This document shows, in pieces, positions 8,836 to 16,398 of a stretch of 64,000 nt of DNA; within the stretch, counting starts at the first letter, position 1, and each line of letters begins with the position of its first letter. The notes beneath the pieces were generated by a model. The model saw nothing but the letters and a program-made list of their open reading frames with translations. It was not told the DNA's origin and searched no databases. The translations under genes were made by a program, and so were the position numbers. The stretch is from contig JBBARC010000006.1 of the NCBI GenBank assembly GCA_040400005.1, forward strand, positions 21,326 to 85,325. Reading direction: 5' to 3'. The stretch is from JBBARC01 sp040400005. GTDB lineage: Bacteria; Pseudomonadota; Alphaproteobacteria; Acetobacterales; Acetobacteraceae.

Positions 8836-9284
8836 TTGAGATTGTGCCGGCGGGGCCGGCGCACCCGCTGGTGATGGCGGCGGTGCATGCGGCGGCCTTT
8901 GCTGCGGGCGATGCCTGGGGGGCGGCGGTGATCGCCGCGCAACTGGGCCAGGCCGGCGTTGTGGGGTTTTTGGCCCCGGTTGGCGGCATGATTTTGGTGC
9001 GCACGGTTGCCGAGGATGCCGAGGTGCTGACCGTGGCGGTGGCACCTGACGCGCAACGCCAGGGGGTGGGGCGGGCGCTTTTAGTCAGCGCATGTGCCGC
9101 AGCAAAGGGGCGCGGGGCAGGGCGGCTGATTTTGGAAGTGGCGGTGGGCAATGTGGCGGCGCGCGCGTTATATGCGGCGATGGGGGCTGTGCAGATCGGG
9201 GCGCGGGCGAATTATTACGCGGATGGATCGGATGCGTTGGTGCTGGCGATTGGGTTGGTGGCGGGCGCATTGCCGGTCAGGTGA
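8832..9284 (+). CDS. rimI: Ribosomal protein S18-alanine N-acetyltransferase (GNAT)
   Basis: This is a 150-residue GNAT protein. VAVAPDAQRQGVGRALLVSA is the acetyl-CoA-binding motif A (R-Q-G-x-G-R/K), followed by LEVAVGNVAARALYAAMG, where RimI carries its N..A..LY signature. GTG at 8832 overlaps the tsaB stop (GTGA), which fixes the start and implies translational coupling. RimI acetylates the N-terminal alanine of S18. The last 70 bases overlap the convergent protease gene. Confidence 0.9.
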   Translation: MIEIVPAGPAHPLVMAAVHAAAFAAGDAWGAAVIAAQLGQAGVVGFLAPVGGMILVRTVAEDAEVLTVAVAPDAQRQGVGRALLVSACAAAKGRGAGRLILEVAVGNVAARALYAAMGAVQIGARANYYADGSDALVLAIGLVAGALPVR

Positions 9285-10264
9285 ATGATGTGTGGGGCCG
9301 GTAATGGTGGTGTTGGTAGCGGGGGAAATTGAAATAGCAATTTGTGCCCTGATTGTTTCATCCACACATGTACTTTTGTTGCGAAATCCAGGCCGATTAA
9401 GATATCGGGGCCGGATTTTTTATCTTGATCGACCACTTCGATCGGCATGTGGTTGAGGGTGAGCGCGCCGATGGTGATGGTGTTCAGCGAAAGATACGCC
9501 GCCGGCACTAGTGCCGTGCCGAAGCCGCGCGCGGTATTGTTGCGTAGGTGAATGAATGCCAGGTCGGTCATGCCTAACCGGGCGGCGGCGTCGCGGAATA
9601 TCACGCTGACGGACGAACCGCTATCGAATTGGGCCATGAATGTTTGGCCGCCGATGGTTACAGCAAATCGCCGGATCGTAGCGTGGTTGGGCACCGCGAT
9701 GAGATCGACCCCGTACAGTGGCTGACTTAGGCTTAGGCGGCTATCGATGTCGGCGCAGCCTGGGTAGGCGTGGTAAAGATTGACGGCATTGTTGGCGAGA
9801 TCGAAATCAACATCAAAATTTGAGAGAAAATCCATCCCCAAGCTGCCATCGGCGATGGCGGTTGGCATCGGGCTATCGATCACCGGGAGAGCACGGTTTC
9901 GGAGTACCGCCGAGCCAATGATGAGTTCACCGATTTGGGTCCGCGATATGTGCTGCGCGCCGCCAATCACGTCGGCTGTGGCACCTGGTATTAGAGTATT
10001 GGGCAGGTTGAGCCGATTGGCAGCGGTTGTTGTTAGCAGGGTGTAGTCTGCACCTGTGTCGATGATGAAATTTGCGGGTTTTGTGTTGATCAGAACGCCG
10101 GTGTTGAGCTGGCCATTGGCAAAATGCACGTTGAGTAGGTTTATGGGCGCGAACACGCAGGTTTGCGGTGGCGGGGTGGCACAACCGGATAGAGCGAGCA
10201 GAATGGCTGCAAAAAGTGTGGCGGTCGCGGGAAGCTTATGCCGGGTGTGAATGTCGCGCCACAT
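9215..10264 (-). CDS. Lipoprotein, retropepsin-like aspartic protease family
   Basis: The N-terminus has a signal peptide with lipobox LALSGC (Cys28), so the protein is likely anchored to the envelope facing the periplasm. Two aspartic-protease half-domains follow, with catalytic motifs DTGA at 69-72 and DSGS at 214-217. Having both halves in one chain resembles a pepsin-like pseudodimer rather than a homodimeric retropepsin. The 349-residue chain ends in a Pro- and Asn-rich tail that overlaps rimI by 70 bases. The substrate is unknown. Confidence 0.85.
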   Translation of the reverse strand: MWRDIHTRHKLPATATLFAAILLALSGCATPPPQTCVFAPINLLNVHFANGQLNTGVLINTKPANFIIDTGADYTLLTTTAANRLNLPNTLIPGATADVIGGAQHISRTQIGELIIGSAVLRNRALPVIDSPMPTAIADGSLGMDFLSNFDVDFDLANNAVNLYHAYPGCADIDSRLSLSQPLYGVDLIAVPNHATIRRFAVTIGGQTFMAQFDSGSSVSVIFRDAAARLGMTDLAFIHLRNNTARGFGTALVPAAYLSLNTITIGALTLNHMPIEVVDQDKKSGPDILIGLDFATKVHVWMKQSGHKLLFQFPPLPTPPLPAPHIIHLTGNAPATNPIASTNASDPSA

Positions 10265-10358
10265 GCAGTCCGCCTGAAACTGTTAAGTTAGTCGGTTGTT
10301 TCGTTTACAATGCGGCTTGTCAAGCGGGGGCGCGGCGATGAGCGGGTTTCCCCGGGTG

Positions 10359-10622
10359 TCACCCAACCGGGGCCACCGCGGCTTTTTGTATCGTCACCCA
10401 AGCCCCGCCCGCACCATCATCCTCATCGGCGCGAATACTGTGCCCAAGTCTCTCCGCATTTACGCAAACATTGTGGCGTGATTCGGCCGATCCCAGGTGT
10501 ACCCGCAAAATTTGCCCAGGCTCCAGCCGATCCAGCGCCAGCCGGGTGCGCACATAGGTCATCGGACACACCTCCCGCGCGATGTCGAGTTCTGTGGTTG
10601 ACACTATTCTGTCACTAGCCAT
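10359..10622 (-). CDS. TusA family sulfurtransferase-like protein
   Basis: This small protein (87 residues from ATG 10622; a longer frame starts at 10652) has the TusA hallmark CPMTYVRTRLALDRLEPGQ, where the Cys-Pro carries persulfide sulfur in TusA. TusA-like proteins relay sulfur for tRNA thiolation, molybdenum cofactor or sulfur metabolism. The second half (HLGSAESRHNVCVNAERLGH) fits the beta-alpha fold. No tusBCDE genes are near, so the pathway cannot be named. Confidence 0.82.
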   Translation of the reverse strand: MASDRIVSTTELDIAREVCPMTYVRTRLALDRLEPGQILRVHLGSAESRHNVCVNAERLGHSIRADEDDGAGGAWVTIQKAAVAPVG

Positions 10623-10715
10623 GCCACAACTTTCAAAAATGTCAGAGAACAACTTGCGGAACCGCCGACGCTATTACTATATGAATTTCGTGTGTTCATA
10701 AAAGAGTGTCATTTC

Positions 10716-11144
10716 ATGCCCGATCAGCCGGTATCGCTGGACGTATTAGGGCTCGCGGCCCAGATCGTCTCGGCCCACGTCGCCAATAATATCATGCCGG
10801 CCGATCAACTGCCGGCGTTGATCGAGGATGTTTGCCGCACCCTGTCATCGCTGGGCCGGCCGGCCGCGGCAGCACCCGCCATTGCCGCACGAGCTGCCCC
10901 GGCGGTGCCGGTTAAAAAATCGATTTTTGCGGATTACATTATCTGCCTGGAAGACGGCAAAAAGCTCAAAATGCTCAAACGCCACCTGAAAACCGCCTAC
11001 AACCTCACCCCCGATCAATATCGCGAACGCTGGGGCCTGGCCGCCGATTACCCCATGGTGGCCCCTAATTACGCCGAACACCGATCGTCCTTGGCCAAAA
11101 AAATCGGCCTCGGCACCAAACCGCGCGGGCGGCGGGTCGCTTAA
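10716..11144 (+). CDS. MucR/Ros family zinc-finger transcriptional regulator
   Basis: This 142-residue protein (start 10716, MPDQPVSLDVL) has the MucR pattern: an N-terminal oligomerisation helix, then SIFADYIICLEDGKKLKMLKRHL with YNLTPDQYRERWGL and DYPMVAPNYAEHRSSLAK. Ros/MucR use a Cys2His2-type finger; here the stretch has one Cys (IICLEDGKK) and His at RHL, so the zinc site is atypical, as in several MucR homologues. MucR proteins are H-NS-like global repressors of exopolysaccharide, motility and virulence genes in alphaproteobacteria. Confidence 0.9.
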   Translation: MPDQPVSLDVLGLAAQIVSAHVANNIMPADQLPALIEDVCRTLSSLGRPAAAAPAIAARAAPAVPVKKSIFADYIICLEDGKKLKMLKRHLKTAYNLTPDQYRERWGLAADYPMVAPNYAEHRSSLAKKIGLGTKPRGRRVA

Positions 11145-11167
11145 GCCACGCACGCGGATGAATGCAA

Positions 11168-11317
11168 AAAAGTAAGAATTTTCTTTTTGACTTCCGAAAA
11201 AAAGAAACAAAAAAGACTTTTTTGACGCTGGTTCGGAGCGCGCGGTGGCAGGGTTGCCCCTGTCCCCGCATTATAAAAGTCTTTTTGCTTCTTTTTCTTC
11301 AGAAAAAGAAGAGTCTG
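11168..11317. repeat. Intergenic element family C, full copy
   Basis: This is a two-armed, near-symmetric element of about 150 bases. The outer arms are AT-rich hairpins (GCTTCTTTTTCTTCAGAAAA at the right), the inner arms read AAAAGACTTTT/AAAAGTCTTTTT, and the centre is GC-rich. It lies between mucR and fur. Other full copies are at 23013, 25236 and 43009. Confidence 0.8.
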
Positions 11318-11400
11318 CCTTTTGCCCGATTGCCCACGCTGCGCCACCCTTGGCCGAGCGTGGCTTATCGGCTACCCCACCATGGACAAGGGGTTGATCG

Positions 11401-11823
11401 ATGGAATCGCGCATCGCGCGTTTGTGCGTAGAGCAGGGGCTAAAGATGACCGGCCAGCGCCGGGTGATTGCGCGCGTGCTGTCGGACGCCGAAGATCATC
11501 CCGACGTGGAGGAGCTGTACCGCCGTGCCGCCGTGCTGGATGCGCGGATATCGATCGCCACGGTCTATCGCACCGTGCGGCTGCTGGAGGAACGCGGTAT
11601 TTTGGAACGCCGCGATTTTGGCGGCGGCCGGGCGCGTTACGAACCTACTGAACACGGCCGGCATTACCATTTGATCGACATTGATACCGGCCGGGTGACA
11701 GAATTTGACGATGCCGAGCAAGAAGCCCTGCTGCAACAGATCGCCGCCCGCCTGGGGTTTGATTTGCTCAGCACGCGCCTAGAAATTTACGCCCGTAAAC
11801 GCGGCGCCAAGGGGGATATATGA
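11401..11823 (+). CDS. fur: Fur/Mur family metal-responsive repressor
   Basis: The 140-residue protein has the Fur winged helix (MTGQRRVIARVL, then ISIATVYRTVRLLEERGIL) and the dimerisation/metal half GRHYHLIDIDTGRVTEF. Classical Fur has two Cys in that segment (CLDCG); here they are replaced (DIDTG), and no C-terminal Cys pair exists, so the structural zinc site is absent. This is the alphaproteobacterial Fur/Mur type, often manganese-responsive. It overlaps olsB by four bases (ATGA), an unusual partner that may put ornithine-lipid synthesis in the same transcript. Confidence 0.9.
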   Translation: MESRIARLCVEQGLKMTGQRRVIARVLSDAEDHPDVEELYRRAAVLDARISIATVYRTVRLLEERGILERRDFGGGRARYEPTEHGRHYHLIDIDTGRVTEFDDAEQEALLQQIAARLGFDLLSTRLEIYARKRGAKGDI

Positions 11824-12689
11824 TCACCGCAGCACCCCTCATTATCCCTGGTGCCGCTATCCCTGGTGCGATCGACCCCGGCTTTGCCGAGCTGCGCGCC
11901 GGCCATTTGGGCGTGCGCATAGCAACCCAGGCCGACGAAATTGATGCCGTGCAGGCGCTGCGCTACCGGGTGTTTTTTGATGAAATGGGCGCCAAACCGT
12001 CGGCCGCCGCCCAAGCCAGCCTGCGCGATGCCGATGAATTTGATGCGGTGGCCGACCATTTGCTGGTGATCGATCACGCGCTGGGGGCAGGGGCCGCCGG
12101 CGTTGTTGGCACCTACCGGCTGATCCGCCCGGAGGCGGCGGCCAAAATCGGCCGGTTTTATTCGGCCGATGAGTATGATCTGCAGCCGTTGTTGCGCCAT
12201 GGCGGGCGGCTGCTGGAATTGGGGCGGTCGTGCGTGGATGTGCCGTACCGATCACGCGCGGTGATGCAGTTGTTGTGGCGCGGCATTGCGGCCTACGTGT
12301 TTCACCACAACATTGATCTGATGTTTGGTTGCGCCAGCCTACCACAAACCGATCCTGATAAATGGGCCGAAGTGCTCACCTGGCTTTATCAAAACCATTT
12401 GGCGCCGCCGGCGCTGCGGCCGCGCGCGTTGCCGGCGCGGTTTGTGGAGATGAACCGCCTGCCCGATGCGGTGATTGATGCGCGCCGGGCGCTGGCCGAT
12501 TTGCCGCCGCTGGTGAAAGGCTATTTGCGCCTGGGCGGGTTTGTGGGCGATGGCGCGGTGATCGACCATGATTTTAACACCACCGACATTGCGGTGATTG
12601 TTAAAACCGATTTGGTGACCGACAAATATTACAAACATTACTTGCGCGATCGCCCCGACACTGGTGCACCCGAGGGGGCCGCACAATAA
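11820..12689 (+). CDS. olsB: L-ornithine N-alpha-acyltransferase (OlsB-like GNAT)
   Basis: This 289-residue protein has the OlsB/autoinducer-synthase-like acyltransferase fold: VQALRYRVFFDEMGA near residue 42, GTYRLI near 97, LLELGRSCVDVPYRSR near 130, and a DLMFGCASLP motif near 165. OlsB transfers a 3-hydroxyacyl chain from acyl carrier protein to ornithine to give lyso-ornithine lipid. The second enzyme, OlsA, is not in this window. The start overlaps the fur stop. Confidence 0.88.
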   Translation: MITAAPLIIPGAAIPGAIDPGFAELRAGHLGVRIATQADEIDAVQALRYRVFFDEMGAKPSAAAQASLRDADEFDAVADHLLVIDHALGAGAAGVVGTYRLIRPEAAAKIGRFYSADEYDLQPLLRHGGRLLELGRSCVDVPYRSRAVMQLLWRGIAAYVFHHNIDLMFGCASLPQTDPDKWAEVLTWLYQNHLAPPALRPRALPARFVEMNRLPDAVIDARRALADLPPLVKGYLRLGGFVGDGAVIDHDFNTTDIAVIVKTDLVTDKYYKHYLRDRPDTGAPEGAAQ

Positions 12690-12708
12690 CGGTTTTCGCG
12701 TCGTGCTG

Positions 12709-14229
12709 ATGTGGCAAAATTTAGCCGCCCGGGCGCGCGTGCTAACGCCGTGGCGCGCCGATGGTATGGCCACCATCTGCGGTTTGCTGGCAGCCGCCAC
12801 CCTGCCGCCGTTTAGCCTGGTGCCGTTGCTGTTTGTTGCACTCCCTGGGCTGCTACTGCTCATCGGTGCTGCCCCCACCGCCGTTTCCGCTGCGCGGCGC
12901 GGATTTGCCTTTGGCATGGCCCACCACATTGTTGGCCTATGGTGGATCACCAACGCCATTATTGTAATGGCAGCCCAGTTCTGGTGGGCAATTCCCATCG
13001 CCGTGCCGCTGCTGGCGGCAGCGTTATCGGTGTTTATCGCCATCCCCGCCGCCATTGCCTGGCGCTTGGCCCCTGGCCTGCCGCGCGTGCTGGGGTTTGC
13101 CGGCGCCTGGGTGCTGGGCGATTTGGCGCGGCAATTTGTGCTGACCGGCTTCCCGTGGAACGTGCTGGGCACGGTCAGCGCCATGCCCGGCAACGCGGGC
13201 GTTGTGATGATGCAGGCGGCAAACTTGGCTACCGTGCACGGGTTAACGTGGCTCATTGTGTTGGTGGCGCTGTTGCCTGCGTTAGGTCGCCGCGGGATTG
13301 CGGTCAGTTGTGCGCTGGTGGCGACGTGGGCCGGGTTTGGCATCGCCCATGTGCGGCCGACGGTGCTCACCGGGATGGACGTGGTGCTGGTGCAAGGCAA
13401 CGTGCCCGAAGGCGAAAACCAGGCGAATTGGCAAAACCGCGATTGGCTGCGGCGCATTTTCGATCGGCATTTGGCGCTGACCCGCCAAGGCGCCGCACAA
13501 TCCAACCGCCCGTTCATTGTGGTGTGGCCAGAAACCGCTAGCCCCTGGTGGTTGCAGCAGGATAGTGCCGCGCGCGCCATGATTATGGCGGCGGCCCACC
13601 CAGCCCTTGCCGCCTTCATCGGCGCCCCGCGCGATGGCGGCCATAACGACCCGCGTAACAGCCTGATTGCGCTGGGCGCCGATGGCGAGGTGGCCGCCTA
13701 CTACGACAAAGCGCATCTGGTGCCGTATGGCGAGTATTTCCCCAGCTACCTGCCATTCCGCCTGGGTGAACGCGGCTGGACCCCGGGCCCCGGGATTAAA
13801 ACCCTGCATGTGCCCGGCATCCCCGCGGTGGGGCCGTTGATCTGCTTTGAGGCAATTTTTCCTGGCCAGGTGGTGGACGAGGCCGATCGGCCGACCATGC
13901 TGGTGAATGTCACCAGCGATTCGTGGTTTGGCGATTCCGGCGGCCCGCGCCAGCATTTGGTGCAAGCCCGTTTCCGCGCCATCGAAGAAGGCCTGCCCCT
14001 GCTGCGCGCCGCCAACACCGGCATTTCCGCGGTGATCGACCCCTATGGCCGCATCACCGCGCGCCTGGGCCTGGCCCGCCAAGGCGTGGTGCGCGCGCCG
14101 ATTCCGGCAAATCTCGCCGCCCCCCTGGCCACCCGCACCGGCCTATGGGCGCCGCTGGCGTTGGCGCTGCTCAGCCTGGGTATGGGCGTTTTTATGACAA
14201 AACGTCGAGCGCGTTACATAAAAGTCTAA
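12709..14229 (+). CDS. lnt: Apolipoprotein N-acyltransferase
   Basis: Lnt adds the third acyl chain to outer-membrane lipoproteins at the periplasmic face of the inner membrane. About six hydrophobic segments occupy residues 20-215. The nitrilase domain follows with the three catalytic sites: Glu in WPETASPWWL, Lys in YYDKAHLVPYGEYFP, and Cys in LICFEAIFP. A final hydrophobic segment is near the C-terminus. The length (506 from ATG 12709) is normal. An earlier start at 12664 would overlap olsB. The window encodes several of its likely lipoprotein clients. Confidence 0.95.
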   Translation: MWQNLAARARVLTPWRADGMATICGLLAAATLPPFSLVPLLFVALPGLLLLIGAAPTAVSAARRGFAFGMAHHIVGLWWITNAIIVMAAQFWWAIPIAVPLLAAALSVFIAIPAAIAWRLAPGLPRVLGFAGAWVLGDLARQFVLTGFPWNVLGTVSAMPGNAGVVMMQAANLATVHGLTWLIVLVALLPALGRRGIAVSCALVATWAGFGIAHVRPTVLTGMDVVLVQGNVPEGENQANWQNRDWLRRIFDRHLALTRQGAAQSNRPFIVVWPETASPWWLQQDSAARAMIMAAAHPALAAFIGAPRDGGHNDPRNSLIALGADGEVAAYYDKAHLVPYGEYFPSYLPFRLGERGWTPGPGIKTLHVPGIPAVGPLICFEAIFPGQVVDEADRPTMLVNVTSDSWFGDSGGPRQHLVQARFRAIEEGLPLLRAANTGISAVIDPYGRITARLGLARQGVVRAPIPANLAAPLATRTGLWAPLALALLSLGMGVFMTKRRARYIKV

Positions 14230-14263
14230 ATTTTCAGCACAAACATGTGGAAAAACTGAAAGT

Positions 14264-14297
14264 TGATTGACGCTAGGGCAGCCCCCTACTACTCTAC
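14264..14297 (+). promoter_or_regulatory. Possible promoter of the XRE regulator
   Basis: TTGACG at about 14267 followed about 17 bases later by TACTCT resembles a sigma-70 -35/-10 pair, some 65 bases before the chosen ATG. It is inferred by eye only. Confidence 0.35.
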
Positions 14298-14355
14298 GGT
14301 TGTAACGGGGGCCAATTGCACTCGTGATGAAAAGTATTTTTGGAAAGTTTCGCGG

Positions 14356-14817
14356 ATGTCGCGTAGTCCCAGCTCGTTCGAAACCCCGGGTGCGGAGGTG
14401 GTGGAAAACCGCCCTAGCCCGATTGATGTGCACGTGGGATCACGAATCCGGCTGCGCCGAACCCTGACCGGTATGTCGCAGGAACGCCTCGGCGAAGCGC
14501 TCGGGCTGACCTTTCAACAGGTCCAAAAATATGAACGCGGCGTAAACCGGGTCGGCGCCTCGCGCCTATATGACCTTTCCCGTGTGCTGGACGTGCCGAT
14601 CAGCTTCTTCTTCGACGATATGCCCGATCCCGCCACCGGCCACCGCCTGCACGGCATGGCCGAACGCCCCGATGGCCTCAGCGCGCCGGTCGATGACCCC
14701 ATGGCCAAGCGCGAAACCCTCGAACTGGTGCGCGCCTACTACCGCATCACCGACCCCTCTGTGCGTAAGCGGGTGTTTGAACTGGTAAAATCCATGGGGC
14801 CTATGGATACGGTTTAA
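14356..14817 (+). CDS. XRE family helix-turn-helix regulator
   Basis: This is a 153-residue regulator with an HTH_3 domain at about residues 25-80 (RIRLRRTLTGMSQERLGEAL, then LTFQQVQKYERGVNRVGASR), and a C-terminal helical part (LVRAYYRITDPSVRKRVFEL). This form is common in alphaproteobacteria and related to SinR/PuuR-type repressors. Start 14356 (MSRSPSSFETPG) gives the family's usual N-terminus; the frame extends to 14263, but that adds unlikely sequence. Target genes are unknown. Confidence 0.85.
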   Translation: MSRSPSSFETPGAEVVENRPSPIDVHVGSRIRLRRTLTGMSQERLGEALGLTFQQVQKYERGVNRVGASRLYDLSRVLDVPISFFFDDMPDPATGHRLHGMAERPDGLSAPVDDPMAKRETLELVRAYYRITDPSVRKRVFELVKSMGPMDTV

Positions 14818-15048
14818 GGTTAGGGGAAGAAACTTCTTTTCTGAAGAAAAGAAGCAAAAGACTTTTATCAGTCTGGCGGGTGGGGGAGCGCGGACACCGA
14901 GGGACTTCTCGGCCGCTATGGCGCACAGGGGCTGTTCCCTGGCGTTTGCCCATACTGCGCCAACATAATGCCGGGGATCTGGGGGGGCGGCCCTGTGCGC
15001 AGCACGCCTTCGCGTGACGCCCCACCAGCCTTTTCTTACGCCTTGGCC
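14818..15048. repeat. Composite intergenic element: half C joined to half B
   Basis: The left part (about 14826-14868) is one arm of family C. The right part (about 14955-15040) is one arm of family B, with GGGGATCTGGGGGGGCGGCC and the shared GCACGCCTTCGCGTGACGCC. The mixture suggests recombination or modular assembly. It lies between convergent genes and may terminate both. Confidence 0.65.
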
Positions 15049-15555
15049 TTAGCCTTCCCGCAACTGAGGATTATCAAACACGGGGTGCCTCGCTCGGTGC
15101 AGGGCGTTTTTTAGCGCTTCGGCTAGGTCTAGTTTTTGGATTTCGCCTAGGGCTGCGGCGACTTCTATGCGGCGGCCGTGGGAGGCTAGGTAGAGAGCGG
15201 GCACGCGGCCGGGGCGGTCTTCTAGGTGGACGCGGGTCCAGCCGGCGGGCAGGTTGCGTTCGGTGCGGCGGCCGTGTTCGTCTATTCTTGTGATGTTAAG
15301 ACCATCTTCGGTGAGCACCACGACTTCGCGGGCGCGGGCGGCGCGGGCGTGGCTGCGGAGCAGCAGGATGACCAGCAGGATTTCGCCGCCATTAAAACCG
15401 GCGATGGGCCAGGCGCCTAAGGAGAAGAAGATCAGGGTGATGGTAAAGCTGGTGATGCCTAAGGCTGCGACGAGCAGGGACAGGCCGCGCGGCGACAGGC
15501 TGCGGTGCGGTTTGATGTCGGCGGCGAACAGGATGGCGGCACCGGTGGAGGTCAT
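15049..15555 (-). CDS. DUF2244 domain-containing membrane protein
   Basis: The 168-residue protein has two adjacent hydrophobic segments (about 24-46 and 52-68) and a soluble C-terminal half with VVVLTEDGLNITRID and TERNLPAGWTRVHLE, the DUF2244 signature. The family is frequent in alphaproteobacteria near nth and cytochrome oxidase genes; nth is divergent here. Its function is unknown. It probably sits in the inner membrane with its C-terminus in the cytoplasm. Confidence 0.88.
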   Translation of the reverse strand: MTSTGAAILFAADIKPHRSLSPRGLSLLVAALGITSFTITLIFFSLGAWPIAGFNGGEILLVILLLRSHARAARAREVVVLTEDGLNITRIDEHGRRTERNLPAGWTRVHLEDRPGRVPALYLASHGRRIEVAAALGEIQKLDLAEALKNALHRARHPVFDNPQLREG

Positions 15556-15650
15556 GGACTCGCTACTCTAATGTGATCACTAAGGCAGAGTTGGGGTGAT
15601 TTTGGAATATTTAAGTGGCGTGCGGGTGAACACTTTGTTGTTACGGGGGG

Positions 15651-16358
15651 ATGGGCAAGATGGCGGTGATGCCTGCGAAGATTAAGCCGGTTAAGGTAAA
15701 AATCGCCAAACCGATGACGCGGGCGCAGGTGGCGGGGTTTATCGCAGCCATTGCCGCAGCGCGGCCTGATGCGCGCACCGAGCTTGTGTATAGCAGCCCG
15801 TTTACGTTGCTGGTGGCGGTGGTGTTATCGGCGCAGGCGACCGATGTTTCGGTGAACAAGGCGACATTGGGGTTGTTTGCCGCAGCCCCCGACCCGGCGG
15901 CGATGGTGGCGTTGGGGGAGGCGGGCGTTGGCCGGCTGATTAAAACGATCGGGCTGTGGCAGGCCAAGGCGCGGCATGTTGTGGCGTTGAGTGCGGCGTT
16001 GCTGGCCGAGCATGGTGGCGAGGTGCCGGGCGAGCGGGCGGCGTTAGAGGCCTTGCCGGGGGTTGGGCGCAAGACGGCAAATGTTGTGCTGAACGAGATT
16101 TTTGGCGAGCCGACGATGGCGGTGGACACGCATATATTTCGCCTAGGGAATAGAACCGGGTTGGCACCGGGCAAGACTGTGCGCGCGGTTGAGGATGGGT
16201 TGGTTAAACGCATACCGGCGGATTTGTTACGGCAATCGCATCATTGGCTGATATTGCATGGGCGGTACGTTTGCACGGCGCGGGCGCCGCGGTGTGGGGT
16301 TTGTGTGGCGTGGGGGTGGTGCAATTATTCGGGGAAGGGGGATGCGGGGGTTGCTTAA
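15651..16358 (+). CDS. nth: Endonuclease III
   Basis: This DNA glycosylase/AP lyase removes oxidised pyrimidines. The helix-hairpin-helix LPGVGRKTANVV is near residues 134-145 and carries the catalytic Lys; the catalytic Asp is in VDTHIFR near 161. The 4Fe-4S cluster Cys follow the C-x6-C-x2-C-x5-C spacing (CTARAPRC, GVC, then AWGWC) near the C-terminus. There is a basic N-terminal extension of about 20 residues. It is divergent from the DUF2244 gene with only 95 bases between them. Confidence 0.96.
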   Translation: MGKMAVMPAKIKPVKVKIAKPMTRAQVAGFIAAIAAARPDARTELVYSSPFTLLVAVVLSAQATDVSVNKATLGLFAAAPDPAAMVALGEAGVGRLIKTIGLWQAKARHVVALSAALLAEHGGEVPGERAALEALPGVGRKTANVVLNEIFGEPTMAVDTHIFRLGNRTGLAPGKTVRAVEDGLVKRIPADLLRQSHHWLILHGRYVCTARAPRCGVCVAWGWCNYSGKGDAGVA

Positions 16359-16398
16359 TCGTTGCCGCAGGGGCTTTTCTTTGGCAACGCTTGCCAAG

